A stretch of 42,991 bases of DNA from Streptomyces cellostaticus (GCF_001513965.1 NZ_KQ948020.1:170467-213457); one strand, 5' to 3'; shown: positions 17,767 to 26,842, numbered from the stretch's first letter. The notes: generated from the sequence alone by a model not told the origin. A program made the numbers and translations.

Positions 17767-18684
17767 TCACACCCCCCGCGCTATGGCGGCAATCGCCTCC
17801 GGCCCCACCCGGCAGCACCCCCCGATCAGCCGAGCCCCCGCATCCCGCCACGCCTTGACCTGCCCGGCGCCGAACGTGGTCCGCCCCTTCCAGGCACGTG
17901 CCTCGGCATCCCAGGCTTCCCCGCTGTTGGGATAGACGACGACCGGCTTGCCGGTGACCCGGGCCGCGATGTCGGCGGCGTACTCCACATCCTCCGGGGC
18001 GCAGCAGTTGACCCCGACGGCGATCACCTCGTCCACCTCGGCGGCCGGCGCGAAAGCCTCCTCCAGGGGCTGCCCGGCACGGGTGCGTCGACCGTCGACG
18101 GTGTACGAAAGCCAGGCCGGCACACCGAGCCCCCGCACCGCACGCAGCAGCGCCGCCGCCTCGTCGGTGTCCGGGATCGTCTCCAGCGCCAGCACATCCG
18201 GCGCGGCAGCGGCCAGCACCTCGAGCCGCGGCCGGTGGAAGCGCTCCAGCTCCTCGACGCTCAGCCCGTACCGCCCCCGGTACTCGGACCCGTCCGCGAG
18301 CATCGCCCCGTACGGGCCGACGGAGGCCGCCACCCACAGCGGGCGGGAGACTCCCTCGTCACGGGCCTGCCGTGCCGCCTCCCGGGCCAGCTCCACGCTC
18401 AGCGTCAGCAGCCGGGCCGCCTCGGCGTGGTCGATCCCGCGCTTGGCGAAGCCCTCGAAGGTGGCCTGGTAGCTCGCGGTGATCGCCACATCCGCGCCCG
18501 CCCTGAAGTAGGCGAGATGCGCCTCGGTGACCGCCTCGGGCCGCTCGGCCAGCAGCCGCGCCGACCACAGCTCGTCGCTCAGGTCGTGCCCCGCGGACTC
18601 CAGCTGGTTGGACATGCCGCCGTCGAGCACGACCGTCCCGGCGGCCAGGGCTTCGGCGAGGTGGGGGGAGGTGTTGCTGCTCAT
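17767..18684 (-). CDS. mmuM: Homocysteine S-methyltransferase
   Basis: A 305-residue cytosolic zinc enzyme that moves a methyl group from S-methylmethionine or S-adenosylmethionine to homocysteine, giving methionine. It starts with the substrate loop VVLDGGMSNQLE, has ASYQATFEGF, the zinc-ligand Cys in GVNCCAPED, and the C-terminal GGCCRVGPEAI that supplies the other two zinc cysteines. Length matches E. coli MmuM. It is divergent from an APC-type permease, the same pairing as mmuM/mmuP in enteric bacteria, which supports a role in using plant-derived S-methylmethionine. Confidence 0.9.
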   Translation of the reverse strand: MSSNTSPHLAEALAAGTVVLDGGMSNQLESAGHDLSDELWSARLLAERPEAVTEAHLAYFRAGADVAITASYQATFEGFAKRGIDHAEAARLLTLSVELAREAARQARDEGVSRPLWVAASVGPYGAMLADGSEYRGRYGLSVEELERFHRPRLEVLAAAAPDVLALETIPDTDEAAALLRAVRGLGVPAWLSYTVDGRRTRAGQPLEEAFAPAAEVDEVIAVGVNCCAPEDVEYAADIAARVTGKPVVVYPNSGEAWDAEARAWKGRTTFGAGQVKAWRDAGARLIGGCCRVGPEAIAAIARGV

Positions 18685-18840
18685 GTCACGACGCTAGTCG
18701 ATGGGACCGCGAGCCCCGGATTGTGTCCACCTGATGAACAAATGGACCAGCATGTGGAATGCCGGGATATGATCACGCCCCCCACCCCCGTACGCCGCCG
18801 CGCGGCGCCCCCGCGCGCCCCCACGCACCCCGGAACCGCC

Positions 18841-20214
18841 ATGACTGCCCCCAGCCCCACCGAGGCCGCCGCGCCCGAGACCGGGCCCGCTGCTCCCCGC
18901 CGTACCTTCGGCCTGGCCGCCGCGACCGCCCTGGTCATGGGCAACATCATCGGCGGCGGCATCTTCGCGCTGCCCGCCACCGTCGCCCCCTACGGCACGG
19001 TCAGCCTGCTCGCCTTCGGCGTGCTGTCCGTCGCCGCCGTACTGCTCGCCCTGCTCTTCGGGAAGCTGGCCCGGCGCAGCCCGGTCACCGGCGGTCTGTA
19101 CGTCTACCCGCGCGACGCGTTCGGCCCGTTCGCGGGATTCCTGTCGGCGTGGTCGTACTGGACGATGTGCTGGGACAGCATCGCCGCCCTCGCGGTCGCC
19201 GCGGTCGGCTACGTGGACGTCCTGATACCCCTGCACGGCAACCACCTCGCCGAAGGCATCGTGGCCCTCGCCGCGCTGTGGCTCCCGGCCGCCGCGAACT
19301 TCGCGGGCACCCGGTGGGTCGGCGCGGTCCAGATCGTCTCCACGATCCTGAAGTTCGTCCCCCTGCTGCTGGTCGCCACCATCGGCCTCTTCTTCGTCGA
19401 CACCGACAACTTCGGCCCGTTCAACGCCTCCGGCGGCAGCGTCCCCGGCGCCCTCGCCGCCTCCGCCGCGCTGCTCCTGTACAGCTTCCTCGGCGTCGAG
19501 TCGGCCGCGGTCAGTGCGGGCGAGGTGGACGACCCCGAGCGCACGGTCGGCCGCGCGAGCATCCTCGGCACGCTCGGCTCCGCCCTTGTCTACCTCCTGG
19601 GCACGGTCGCGGTCTTCGGCCTGGTCCCGCACGACAAGCTGGCCGACTCCGGAGCGCCGTTCGCCGACGCGGTGGACGTGATCACCGGAGGTCACTGGGG
19701 CGGCACCGCCATCGCCCTGGTCGCGGTGGCCTCGATCACCGGCTGCCTCAACGGCTGGATCCTCATGGCCGCGCAGATGCCGTACGCGGCCGCCCGCGAC
19801 GGACTCTTCCCCGCGCCGTTCGCCCGTGTCGGCAAGGGCGGGGTCCCCGGTTTCGGTGTCTGGGCCTGCGCGGTCCTCGGCACGGTCCTGATCGCCCTCA
19901 ACTACACGGCCGGACCGGACACCACGTTCCGCATCCTGGTCCTGATCACCACCTTCACCGGCTGCGTCCCCTACCTGCTCTCGGCCGCCGCCCAGCTGTA
20001 CTGGCTGGCCCGCGGCACCCGCGACCGGGTCCGCCCGGCCGGCCTGGTCCGCGACCTGATCGTCGCCGCGCTCTCCTTCGCCTTCTCCTTCTGGCTGATC
20101 GCGGGCGCCGGTTACGCGGCCGTCTACCAGGGCGTGCTGTTCCTGTTCGCGGGCATCCCGGTGTACGTGTGGCTGCGCGGCCGCGGGGAGAAGCCGGAGG
20201 AGGCCGCAGCCTGA
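18841..20214 (+). CDS. APC-family amino acid permease
   Basis: A 457-residue membrane protein with about 12 predicted helices. The first is TALVMGNIIGGGIFALPA, the conserved unwound helix 1 that binds the amino-acid backbone; helix 6 carries LLLYSFLGVESAAVSAGEV. The C-terminus is short and cytoplasmic (RGRGEKPEEAAA). The architecture resembles arginine/ornithine or putrescine-type exchangers as well as single-amino-acid permeases. The divergent neighbour mmuM makes S-methylmethionine or methionine an attractive but unproven substrate. An alternative in-frame ATG at 18769 would add 24 basic, proline-rich residues; the ATG at 18841 fits the family better. Confidence 0.85.
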   Translation: MTAPSPTEAAAPETGPAAPRRTFGLAAATALVMGNIIGGGIFALPATVAPYGTVSLLAFGVLSVAAVLLALLFGKLARRSPVTGGLYVYPRDAFGPFAGFLSAWSYWTMCWDSIAALAVAAVGYVDVLIPLHGNHLAEGIVALAALWLPAAANFAGTRWVGAVQIVSTILKFVPLLLVATIGLFFVDTDNFGPFNASGGSVPGALAASAALLLYSFLGVESAAVSAGEVDDPERTVGRASILGTLGSALVYLLGTVAVFGLVPHDKLADSGAPFADAVDVITGGHWGGTAIALVAVASITGCLNGWILMAAQMPYAAARDGLFPAPFARVGKGGVPGFGVWACAVLGTVLIALNYTAGPDTTFRILVLITTFTGCVPYLLSAAAQLYWLARGTRDRVRPAGLVRDLIVAALSFAFSFWLIAGAGYAAVYQGVLFLFAGIPVYVWLRGRGEKPEEAAA

Positions 20215-20227
20215 GCTCGGCGTCCGG

Positions 20228-22330
20228 CTACTCCTGCGCCGCGTGCCGCCCGCCCCTGCGCCGCCCCTTGCTCCGGGTGCGCAGGGTCGCCGGGAACACC
20301 AGCGCGCCCAGCAGCCCGAGCGCGAGGACGTACGGCCACCAGCCGAAGCCGTCGGCCGCGGTGCTCGTGGTCCGGCCGGCCACGGCCCCCGGGCCGGCGG
20401 CCCTGGTGCGGGCGCCGGGGGCGGGGCGGTCGCCGGTCGCGGTCAGTACGACGTCGTTGCCGTCGCCGCCTTTGTAGCTGATCCGGTAGAGGGTGTCGGC
20501 GAGCTTCAGGCGGGCGCCCTCCCGCAGGCCGTCGAAGGTGCCCGTGGTCAGGGAGCGGCCGCCGTGCTCGATGACGGTGATCTCGGGCTCCGGGTCGGCC
20601 CCGGCGGCGGACATGTCGAAGGACCCGGCCAGCCGCAGCCTGCCCGCCACCCGCAACGGCCGGTCCCGCAGCACCAGTTCGCCCTTCGCGTGCTGCGTGT
20701 AGTCCCCGGCCACCGTCAGACCGCCCGCCACCAGGCCGTCGTTCGTCACCGCACCCTTCACCGTGCCCTTGCCGGTGAGCACGGTGGTCAGCCGCAACCC
20801 CGAGGCGCCCGCGTCAAGGCGCGCGTCCGCCGAGGTCAGCCTGATCGCCTTGCTGTGCACCAGAGTCGCCCCGGACCGCAGGGCCAGCGTGCCCTGGGAG
20901 ACGGTCGTCGTCCCGGTGTAGGTCACCGCGTCGCCCGTGAGCGTGGTCGTCGCGGCGCCCGACTGGACCAGCGCGCCACTCCCGCCGACGTGGGCCAGCT
21001 GCACGGGAGTCGAGACGTTCCGCACGAACAGGGTCCCGTCGTTCACGATCCGCCGCCCGGCCGTCCCCGTCAGCAGGGAACCGTCGCCGCCCTTGGTGCC
21101 CGAGCCCAGCCGCAGCACCGCGCCCTTCCCGACGGTCGTGGAGCCGTCGTAGTACTGCCCGGCCGCGAAGGTCACGTCGTTCCCGCGCGTCCCCGCGATC
21201 ACCACGTCCCCGGCGCCGGGCGCGGCCAGCGTGTCGTGGTACCTGCCGCCGCCGATCGGGGCGCCCAGCGTCACCGGGCCGTTGTAGTCGAAGGTGAGCC
21301 GGGACCGTCGACCGCCGGCGGTATGCAGGTTGATGTATACGGTGTCCCGCGTGCCCGGCATGAAGATCCGGTGCGTGGTCCCGTCGCCCCACTGCACATC
21401 GGCACCCTCGATGTTCGTACCGCGCTTGTTCAACTGGTGGGGAATCGCCCGCCAGTTCAGGGAAGGGTCGCTGAGCGAGGGGTTCGTGTCGCCGCCCCGG
21501 TCGCTGTAGCTGTACTGCCCGGTGAGCACCACCTTGCTGCCCGGGCGCGTATGCACGTTGACGTCGCTGCCGTACTCCCGCTGGTAGAAGTCCTGCCGCA
21601 GGGTGATCGTCCGGTACAGCGGGGTGTCGATGATCCACGAGCCCTGGTTGAGGATCGCCCGGGCGTGGGGCAGCGCCACCGGGTACTCGGGGCGGCCCAC
21701 GGCCATCCCGGTGCCGTTGTCGATGACTCCGGAGAAGGGGTGGGTGCCGGCGAGGTCGAGGGTGCCCCATGTGTTGCGCGGCTGGGAGACCAGGCCCGAG
21801 CCGCTGATGGTGCCGATGTTGAAGGTGCGGGTCAGGGACAGGCGCAGGGTGCCGTCGACCCGGATGTTGAGCTGGTTCAGCTGGTAGCCGGGGGTGTTGT
21901 AGGGGAAGTGGCCGAGCAGGCCGGTGCCGCCGCCGGTTCCGTACTGCAACGTGGCCCCTCGCTCCACCGTGATCGCGGGCGGGTCGGGGCTGGTCACGGT
22001 GGTGTACGGGTGGTTGCCGCCCTGGGTGCGCACGACCTGCCGCTGCCGGGACCTCGGCAGCGTGAAGTCGCTGTCCCTGGTGAGGATCAGCGTGCCGTTG
22101 CCGCGCACGGTGAGCGTGCCCTGGCCGTGGAAGACGCCGTCGTACGTGGTCGTCCCGGACGGGACGGTGATCACGGTGTCTCCGGTGAGCGTCACGTCCC
22201 GACCCGCGAGGACGTCGGCGGTGACGTCCCGGGTACCGGCCGCGGCAGCGGGGGAGAGAGTGCTGATCGTGAAGGCGACCGCCGCGAGGGTGCCGACGGC
22301 CGCTGCTGTCCTGTGGGTATGGGTGCGCAC
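20228..22330 (-). CDS. Cell-surface beta-helix protein with autotransporter-like repeats and C-terminal anchor
   Basis: A 700-residue exported protein. A Sec signal (residues 1-31, ending SPAAAA) is followed by long beta-solenoid sequence: GTTTYDGVFHGQGTLTVRGN early, GTLDLAGTHPFSG, then repeats in the style of autotransporter-associated beta-strand domains (GNDVTFAAGQYYDGSTTVGK, TYTGTTTVSQGTLALRSG, GLTVAGDYTQHAKGELVL) and FRISYKGGDGNDVVLT-like end sequence near residue 630. After a linker comes one transmembrane helix at about 664-683 (WWPYVLALGLLGALVFPATL) and a very basic tail. There is no LPXTG sortase signal and no outer-membrane barrel. Divergent from the GH43 genes, it may bind or cut a glycan at the cell surface. 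Function unknown. Confidence 0.75.
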   Translation of the reverse strand: MRTHTHRTAAAVGTLAAVAFTISTLSPAAAAGTRDVTADVLAGRDVTLTGDTVITVPSGTTTYDGVFHGQGTLTVRGNGTLILTRDSDFTLPRSRQRQVVRTQGGNHPYTTVTSPDPPAITVERGATLQYGTGGGTGLLGHFPYNTPGYQLNQLNIRVDGTLRLSLTRTFNIGTISGSGLVSQPRNTWGTLDLAGTHPFSGVIDNGTGMAVGRPEYPVALPHARAILNQGSWIIDTPLYRTITLRQDFYQREYGSDVNVHTRPGSKVVLTGQYSYSDRGGDTNPSLSDPSLNWRAIPHQLNKRGTNIEGADVQWGDGTTHRIFMPGTRDTVYINLHTAGGRRSRLTFDYNGPVTLGAPIGGGRYHDTLAAPGAGDVVIAGTRGNDVTFAAGQYYDGSTTVGKGAVLRLGSGTKGGDGSLLTGTAGRRIVNDGTLFVRNVSTPVQLAHVGGSGALVQSGAATTTLTGDAVTYTGTTTVSQGTLALRSGATLVHSKAIRLTSADARLDAGASGLRLTTVLTGKGTVKGAVTNDGLVAGGLTVAGDYTQHAKGELVLRDRPLRVAGRLRLAGSFDMSAAGADPEPEITVIEHGGRSLTTGTFDGLREGARLKLADTLYRISYKGGDGNDVVLTATGDRPAPGARTRAAGPGAVAGRTTSTAADGFGWWPYVLALGLLGALVFPATLRTRSKGRRRGGRHAAQE

Positions 22331-22383
22331 GATTGGGAGACGGGCGGGCCTGCGACCGATAACAGAAAATCGCCCACGCTCCA

Positions 22384-22395
22384 GAAATCGCTTAC
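22384..22395. promoter_or_regulatory. Possible degenerate LacI-type operator between divergent genes
   Basis: GAAATCGCTTAC differs at two positions from GAAAGCGCTTGC, the site upstream of the rhamnogalacturonan acetylesterase at 40100. It lies in the roughly 190-base region between the surface protein and the first GH43 gene. A separate interrupted inverted repeat TTCGA-GATA-TCGAA is at 22472-22485. Both are weak and rest on pattern similarity alone. Confidence 0.3.
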
Positions 22396-22520
22396 CCCCT
22401 TGTCTCGTCGGACCCGTTGACCTCCTGGTTGCTCGCCCTTACCTTTTCGGCGTTCGGAATGACAGATGGCGTTCGAGATATCGAATCCCTCCTCGCTCTC
22501 CCCACCGAGAGGCAGTCCGC

Positions 22521-23603
22521 ATGAGCCGCGACCCCCACCTTCCCCACCTCCCCACCCGCCGCCTGCTGGTGAAGGGCGCCGCAGCCGCAGGTGCCCTGGC
22601 GGCGGCGTCCGCCACCCCCGCCCTGGCGGCCCTGTCCGCCTCCCGCGAGGCCGCCCCCTTCGTGAACCCCCTCGTCCTCCAGCGTGCGGACCCCCACATC
22701 ACCCGGCACACCGACGGCCGCTACTACTTCACGGCGACCGTCCCCGAGTACGACCGCATCATCCTGCGCCGCTCACGCACCCTGAACGGCCTCGCCACGG
22801 CCGCCGAGTCGGTGATCTGGCGGGCGCATGCCACCGGCCCGATGGGCGCCCACATCTGGGCGCCGGAACTGCACCGGATCGGTGGCAAGTGGTACATCTA
22901 CTTCGCCTCCGCCCCCGCCGAGGACGTGTGGGCGATCCGCATCTGGGTGCTGGAGAACGCCAACGCCGATCCGTTCCAGGGGACTTGGGTGGAGCGCGGG
23001 CAGATCAAGACCGCCTGGGAGACCTTCTCCCTGGACGCCACCACCTTCAAGCACCGCGGCACCCGCTACCTGGTCTGGGCCCAGCACGAACCCGGCATGG
23101 ACAACAACACCGCGCTGTGGATATCGAGGATGGCCAACCCCTGGACCCTGACCGGCCCACAAGTCAGGCTGTCCACACCGGAGTTGGACTGGGAGTGCGT
23201 CGGCTACAAGGTCAACGAGGGCCCGTACGTCCTCCAGCGCCACGGCCGCGTCTTCCTCACCTACTCCGCCAGCGCCACCGACCACCACTACTGCATCGGC
23301 CTGCTGACCGCCGACGCCGACAGCGACCTCATGGCCGCGGCAAGCTGGTCCAAGTCCCAGGCCCCGGTCTTCACCAGCAACGACACGACGAAGCAGTACG
23401 GGCCCGGCCACAACTGCTTCACCGTCGCCGAGGACGGCCACAGCGACGTCCTCGTCTACCACGCCCGCCAGTACAAGGAGATCACCGGCGACCCGCTGCA
23501 CGACCCCAACCGCCACACCCGGATCCAGAAGCTCGGCTGGAAGCCCGACGGCACACCGGACTTCGGCATCCCCGTCGCCGACACGGCCAAGGGGAGTGCG
23601 TGA
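22521..23603 (+). CDS. Secreted GH43-family glycosidase (arabinanase/xylosidase type)
   Basis: A 360-residue protein started at ATG 22521; the longer upstream frame is antisense to the divergent gene. The Tat-like signal is TRRLLVKGAAAAGALAAASA, ending ALA. It has the five-bladed beta-propeller landmarks of GH43: LQRADPHITRHTDGRYYFTA with the catalytic-base candidate Asp57, GAHIWAPELHRIGGKWYIYF, the pKa-modulating Asp candidate in FSLDATTFKHRG, and YKVNEGPYVLQRHG with acid candidate Glu233. Such enzymes remove alpha-L-arabinofuranosyl or related units from arabinan, arabinogalactan or arabinoxylan. It overlaps nearly end to start with the next GH43 gene, forming a two-gene operon. Confidence 0.88.
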   Translation: MSRDPHLPHLPTRRLLVKGAAAAGALAAASATPALAALSASREAAPFVNPLVLQRADPHITRHTDGRYYFTATVPEYDRIILRRSRTLNGLATAAESVIWRAHATGPMGAHIWAPELHRIGGKWYIYFASAPAEDVWAIRIWVLENANADPFQGTWVERGQIKTAWETFSLDATTFKHRGTRYLVWAQHEPGMDNNTALWISRMANPWTLTGPQVRLSTPELDWECVGYKVNEGPYVLQRHGRVFLTYSASATDHHYCIGLLTADADSDLMAAASWSKSQAPVFTSNDTTKQYGPGHNCFTVAEDGHSDVLVYHARQYKEITGDPLHDPNRHTRIQKLGWKPDGTPDFGIPVADTAKGSA

Positions 23604-23604
23604 G

Positions 23605-25014
23605 ATGAGACGTGCGTACGCGATCCTGCTCGCCCTGTGCTGTGCGCTCGCCGCGGCCCTGGTGACCGCCGGCCCGGCCCAGGCGGCACCGCAGACGATC
23701 ACCAGCGGCACGCAGTTCACCGACACTTCGGGCAACCCCGTGCACGCCCACGGCGGCGGGGTCATCAAGGTCGGCTCGTACTACTACTGGTTCGGTGAGG
23801 ACCGCAACTCCGACAACACCTTCCGCTCCGTGGACGCGTACCGCTCCACCGACCTGAAGAGCTGGGAGTTCCGCGGCCACGTCCTGACCCAGTCCTCCGC
23901 CGCGGAGCTGGGCACCGCCTACATCGAGCGTCCCAAGGTCATCTACAACGCCGCCACCGGCACCTTCGTCATGTGGATGCACAAGGAGAACGGCGTCGAC
24001 TACAGCCAGGCCCGCGCCGCCGTCGCCGTCTCCAAGACGGTCGACGGCACCTACACCTACCAGGGCAGCTTCCGCCCGCTCGGCCAGTACATGTCCCGCG
24101 ACCTGACCACCTTCGTGGACAGCGACGGCACCGCCTACATGGTCTCGGCCGCCAACGAGAACCACGACCTGCACCTCTACAAGCTCACCGCCGACTACAC
24201 CGGCATCGACAGCCTGGTCGCCAACCCCTGGCCCGGCGGCCATCGCGAGGCACCCGCACTGTTCAAGCGGGGCGGCGTGTACTTCATGCTGACCTCGGGC
24301 GCCACCGGCTGGAATCCCAACCAGCAGCAGTACGCCACCGCCACCTCCCTCGCCGGCCCCTGGACCGCGTGGACGAACGTCGGCGACTTTGCCGCCTACG
24401 GCTCACAGACCGCGTACGTCCTTCCCGTGCAGGGCAGTTCGGGCACCTCGTACCTCTACATGGGCGACCGCTGGGGCAACGCCTTCGGCGGCACCGTCAA
24501 CGACTCCCGGTACGTCTGGCTGCCGCTCTCCTTCCCGACCTCCACCTCGATGTCCCTGTCCTGGTCCCCGGAGGTCACCGTCGACACCGCCGCGGGCACG
24601 GTGACCGGCACGAGTGCCACGTACAACACGCTCGTGGCCCGGCACAGTTCCAAGTGCGCCGACGTGCCGAGCCAGTCGCTGTGGCAGGGCGCCGCGATCA
24701 GCCAGTACACCTGCAACGGCGGCGCCAACCAGAAGTGGTGGTTCAAGAACCTGGGCAACGGATACTACGAGCTGCTGGGCCGGGGCAGCTCCCTGTGCCT
24801 GCAGGAGAACGCCTCCGACGTCAACCAGGAGAACTGCACCGGCGCCACCGCCCAGCAGTGGTCGGTCGTCACCTCCGGCTCGTACGTGAACATCAAGGCC
24901 CGCACGAGCGGCGAGTGCCTGGACGTGTCCGGCGCGTCCACCGCCAACTCCGCTGCACTCATCACGTACACCTGTAACGAAGGCACCAACCAGCAGTGGA
25001 TCAGGGGCAGTTGA
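23605..25014 (+). CDS. Exo-beta-1,3-galactanase, GH43 subfamily 24 type, with CBM13
   Basis: A 469-residue secreted enzyme starting at ATG 23605, one base after the preceding stop, with GGGGAG upstream. Sec signal residues 1-28. The GH43 propeller is at about 30-335: HAHGGGVIKVGSYYYWFGED, YIERPKVIYN (Glu108), GHREAPALFKRGGVYFMLTS (Glu215) and YGSQTAYVLPV (Gln268). From published work on this subfamily, the acid is a Glu and a Gln replaces the usual Asp base, matching Glu215 and Gln268 by motif. Residues about 345-469 are a ricin-type beta-trefoil CBM13 (SSKCADVPSQS, GGANQKWWFKNLG, SGECLDVSGAS, NEGTNQQW). It releases galactose from arabinogalactan beta-1,3-galactan chains. Confidence 0.88.
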   Translation: MRRAYAILLALCCALAAALVTAGPAQAAPQTITSGTQFTDTSGNPVHAHGGGVIKVGSYYYWFGEDRNSDNTFRSVDAYRSTDLKSWEFRGHVLTQSSAAELGTAYIERPKVIYNAATGTFVMWMHKENGVDYSQARAAVAVSKTVDGTYTYQGSFRPLGQYMSRDLTTFVDSDGTAYMVSAANENHDLHLYKLTADYTGIDSLVANPWPGGHREAPALFKRGGVYFMLTSGATGWNPNQQQYATATSLAGPWTAWTNVGDFAAYGSQTAYVLPVQGSSGTSYLYMGDRWGNAFGGTVNDSRYVWLPLSFPTSTSMSLSWSPEVTVDTAAGTVTGTSATYNTLVARHSSKCADVPSQSLWQGAAISQYTCNGGANQKWWFKNLGNGYYELLGRGSSLCLQENASDVNQENCTGATAQQWSVVTSGSYVNIKARTSGECLDVSGASTANSAALITYTCNEGTNQQWIRGS

Positions 25015-25149
25015 TCGAAACCGTCACGACCCACGGCATTCCAGCCATCCCCGACCGTGCCCGCCGGAAGCTCATGGACTTGCAGTCCGGGCACCGGTGA
25101 GCTGCGGACGACGCCGGCGGGCAGGCACGCCTTCCGGATCACCAGCCGC

Positions 25150-25185
25150 CTGCCCCTGGCGTCCGACATCGGACGCCAGGGGCAG
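25150..25185 (+). terminator. Strong hairpin terminator after the GH43 operon
   Basis: A perfect 16-base inverted repeat (25150-25165 pairing with 25170-25185) around the 4-base loop ACAT, 136 bases after the galactanase stop. There is no U-tract, as is common in streptomycetes. The rest of 25015-25357 shows no gene. Confidence 0.75.
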
Positions 25186-25357
25186 CACAGCTACCAGGTG
25201 CTCGCCGCGGCGAGATTCCCGTCCATCCCCCCCCGCCCCTGCCCCGAGTCACGCAGCTGAATATCAGCGTGCGGAACGGGAGCTGCACCCTCTGATTCGC
25301 AGGAGTTGTTGCCGTCAGAGCTGTCGTCAGCTCCGAGGGGGTGATACCGCCACAACA

Positions 25358-25394
25358 ACGGTTTTCAAGACCGTTCCCTTCGGCCGCTCGGGCA
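25358..25394. repeat. Left att-like direct repeat of the island (tRNA-Ser core)
   Basis: This 37-base segment is identical to 33900-33936. On the minus strand it reads as the D-arm through the anticodon arm of a class II tRNA-Ser, with loop CTTGAAA and anticodon UGA. Sequence on either side does not fold into a tRNA here. Similarity to the right-hand copy continues imperfectly to about 25491, where a 26-base block (25466-25491) containing TGGTCCACAC and GGGTCCACT matches 34009-34034 with one mismatch. The arrangement fits attL with an integrase arm site inside the island. Nothing else coding is seen in 25395-25756. Confidence 0.75.
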
Positions 25395-25756
25395 GCCCAC
25401 CTGCGCCCCGGCCTACCTGGGACGGAGCGGGTACAGCGCATTGGGATCGGAGGTGATCGTGGGGGTGTGGTCCACACAGGGTCCACTGGCTCTGTTCGCT
25501 CGTCCAAGTTCAGCTCTGAGTCGCGCCCCAGTGCGGGGCTCGGAGACCGAGCCCGGCCTCGCTCGACATCACCATTGTCCCCGACCCCGCCCTCCCTGGG
25601 CGGTGACCAACAGCCTGCCGGCGACCTCAGTCGAGGGCTGCACCGGCGCCCACCCAGTGCGTAACCTCGTCGCCAACGGGATGTTGAAGTGATCAACGCT
25701 GTGGAAACAGTACCGGGCTGTAATGTTGCGCGGGTTGTCGCAGGAGGGGATACCGC

Positions 25757-26842
25757 GTGGCCACAGCAAAGTCGGTACTGTTCGACCGGGACCAGCACAA
25801 GCTAATCCTGGCTAACGGCCAGTCTCGCAACGGGTTCGATGTAGACAATTTCCTGGTCCACGTCGATGACCTTACAGGAATGCGTCCGACCGATTTGAAG
25901 GGGGCTCTGAAACGGGCAATGGGCGGCGACGAGGTCACGGTCAACGTCACCCGTGACGACAGCGTCGACGACGAGTATTCCATCGCCGAACCCATCTCAA
26001 TTAAATTCTCCGAAGGGGCGCTGTCGGTATCGGTCGGCCACGCCACTGACGAGTACGACGATGAAGAATCTGCGACCGAAACACTTTCGACCCCGTTGAC
26101 TCCTTACCTGAAACGCCGCCGAGCCTGGGTAGCGAATGTCGAGATGAACCCAAACTATTATCATCCGCTCATTTGGGACGTCGAAATATCGTGCTCACCA
26201 CGAGGACGGGACATGGCCCATCTGTTCCGCATCGCCGAAGGCGCCCTGGCTCTGCTCCAGGCATTTGAGAGCGGAAAGCTCACCCGCGAGACGACTCTCG
26301 ACCTGCTTCGTTCTGGCAACGCTCAGGTTTTGATCGGACAGGAGGAGGGTCCTTGGCTCGACGTGAAGAGCGCCCACTACGATCTCCAGTCACCCTCAGG
26401 GAAGATTTCCATCGCGCAAGCGGTAGCTCGCTTCGCCAACGCTGAGCACGGCGGGATCGTCGTAGTCGGCATGCGCGGAAAGAAGGTGCCCGGAGGAGAA
26501 ATTATCAGCAGCATCTGTCCTGTGCCGGTGAATGGCCGAACGCTCCGCAGTTATCAGACGGCGATCGAGCAGCACCTCTATCCACCGCCAGACTATCTAG
26601 ACATCGAGCTGGTGCCCGCCGACGGTGGAAGTCTGGTGGTTCTGCATATCCCACCTCAGCCCGAGGAGCACAAGCCGTTCCTTGTTCACGGGGCCATTGT
26701 GGACGGGGATGTCGAGGGTGCTTTCATCAGCATCGTTAGACGCCGCGGTGAATCTTCCATCCCGATTACTGCTCCAGCCGTGCACGCCACATTGGCTGCT
26801 GGTCGTGCGCTTCTTCGGCGCGGGGAGATACCCAAGAACTAG
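25757..26842 (+). CDS. AlbA_2 (Schlafen-like) domain protein
   Basis: A 361-residue cytosolic protein starting at GTG 25757, after GCAGGAGGGG. The first 190 residues match nothing I recognise, with an acidic stretch (DEYDDEESATE) and a helical part (HLFRIAEGALALLQAFESGK). Residues about 200-310 read as the AlbA_2/Schlafen-type nucleic-acid or ATP-binding domain: EGPWLDVKSAHYDL, ISIAQAVARFANAEHGGIVV, VGMRGKKVPGG. This region begins with the conserved acidic-Asp-Lys pattern and the FANxxGG motif. The final strands are SLVVLHIPPQPEEHKPFLVH. Codon use is less GC-biased than in neighbours, suggesting recent transfer. Related domains occur in RNA-cleaving and phage-defence proteins; here function is undetermined. 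Confidence 0.65.
   Translation: MATAKSVLFDRDQHKLILANGQSRNGFDVDNFLVHVDDLTGMRPTDLKGALKRAMGGDEVTVNVTRDDSVDDEYSIAEPISIKFSEGALSVSVGHATDEYDDEESATETLSTPLTPYLKRRRAWVANVEMNPNYYHPLIWDVEISCSPRGRDMAHLFRIAEGALALLQAFESGKLTRETTLDLLRSGNAQVLIGQEEGPWLDVKSAHYDLQSPSGKISIAQAVARFANAEHGGIVVVGMRGKKVPGGEIISSICPVPVNGRTLRSYQTAIEQHLYPPPDYLDIELVPADGGSLVVLHIPPQPEEHKPFLVHGAIVDGDVEGAFISIVRRRGESSIPITAPAVHATLAAGRALLRRGEIPKN

Noticed and set aside
20228..20320. Sortase-type anchor on the surface protein
   Set aside because: The C-terminus has a hydrophobic helix and basic tail but no LPXTG-like motif before the helix.
25358..25394. A functional tRNA-Ser at the left repeat
   Set aside because: Only the D- and anticodon arms are present; no T-arm or acceptor stem can be formed from the flanking bases.
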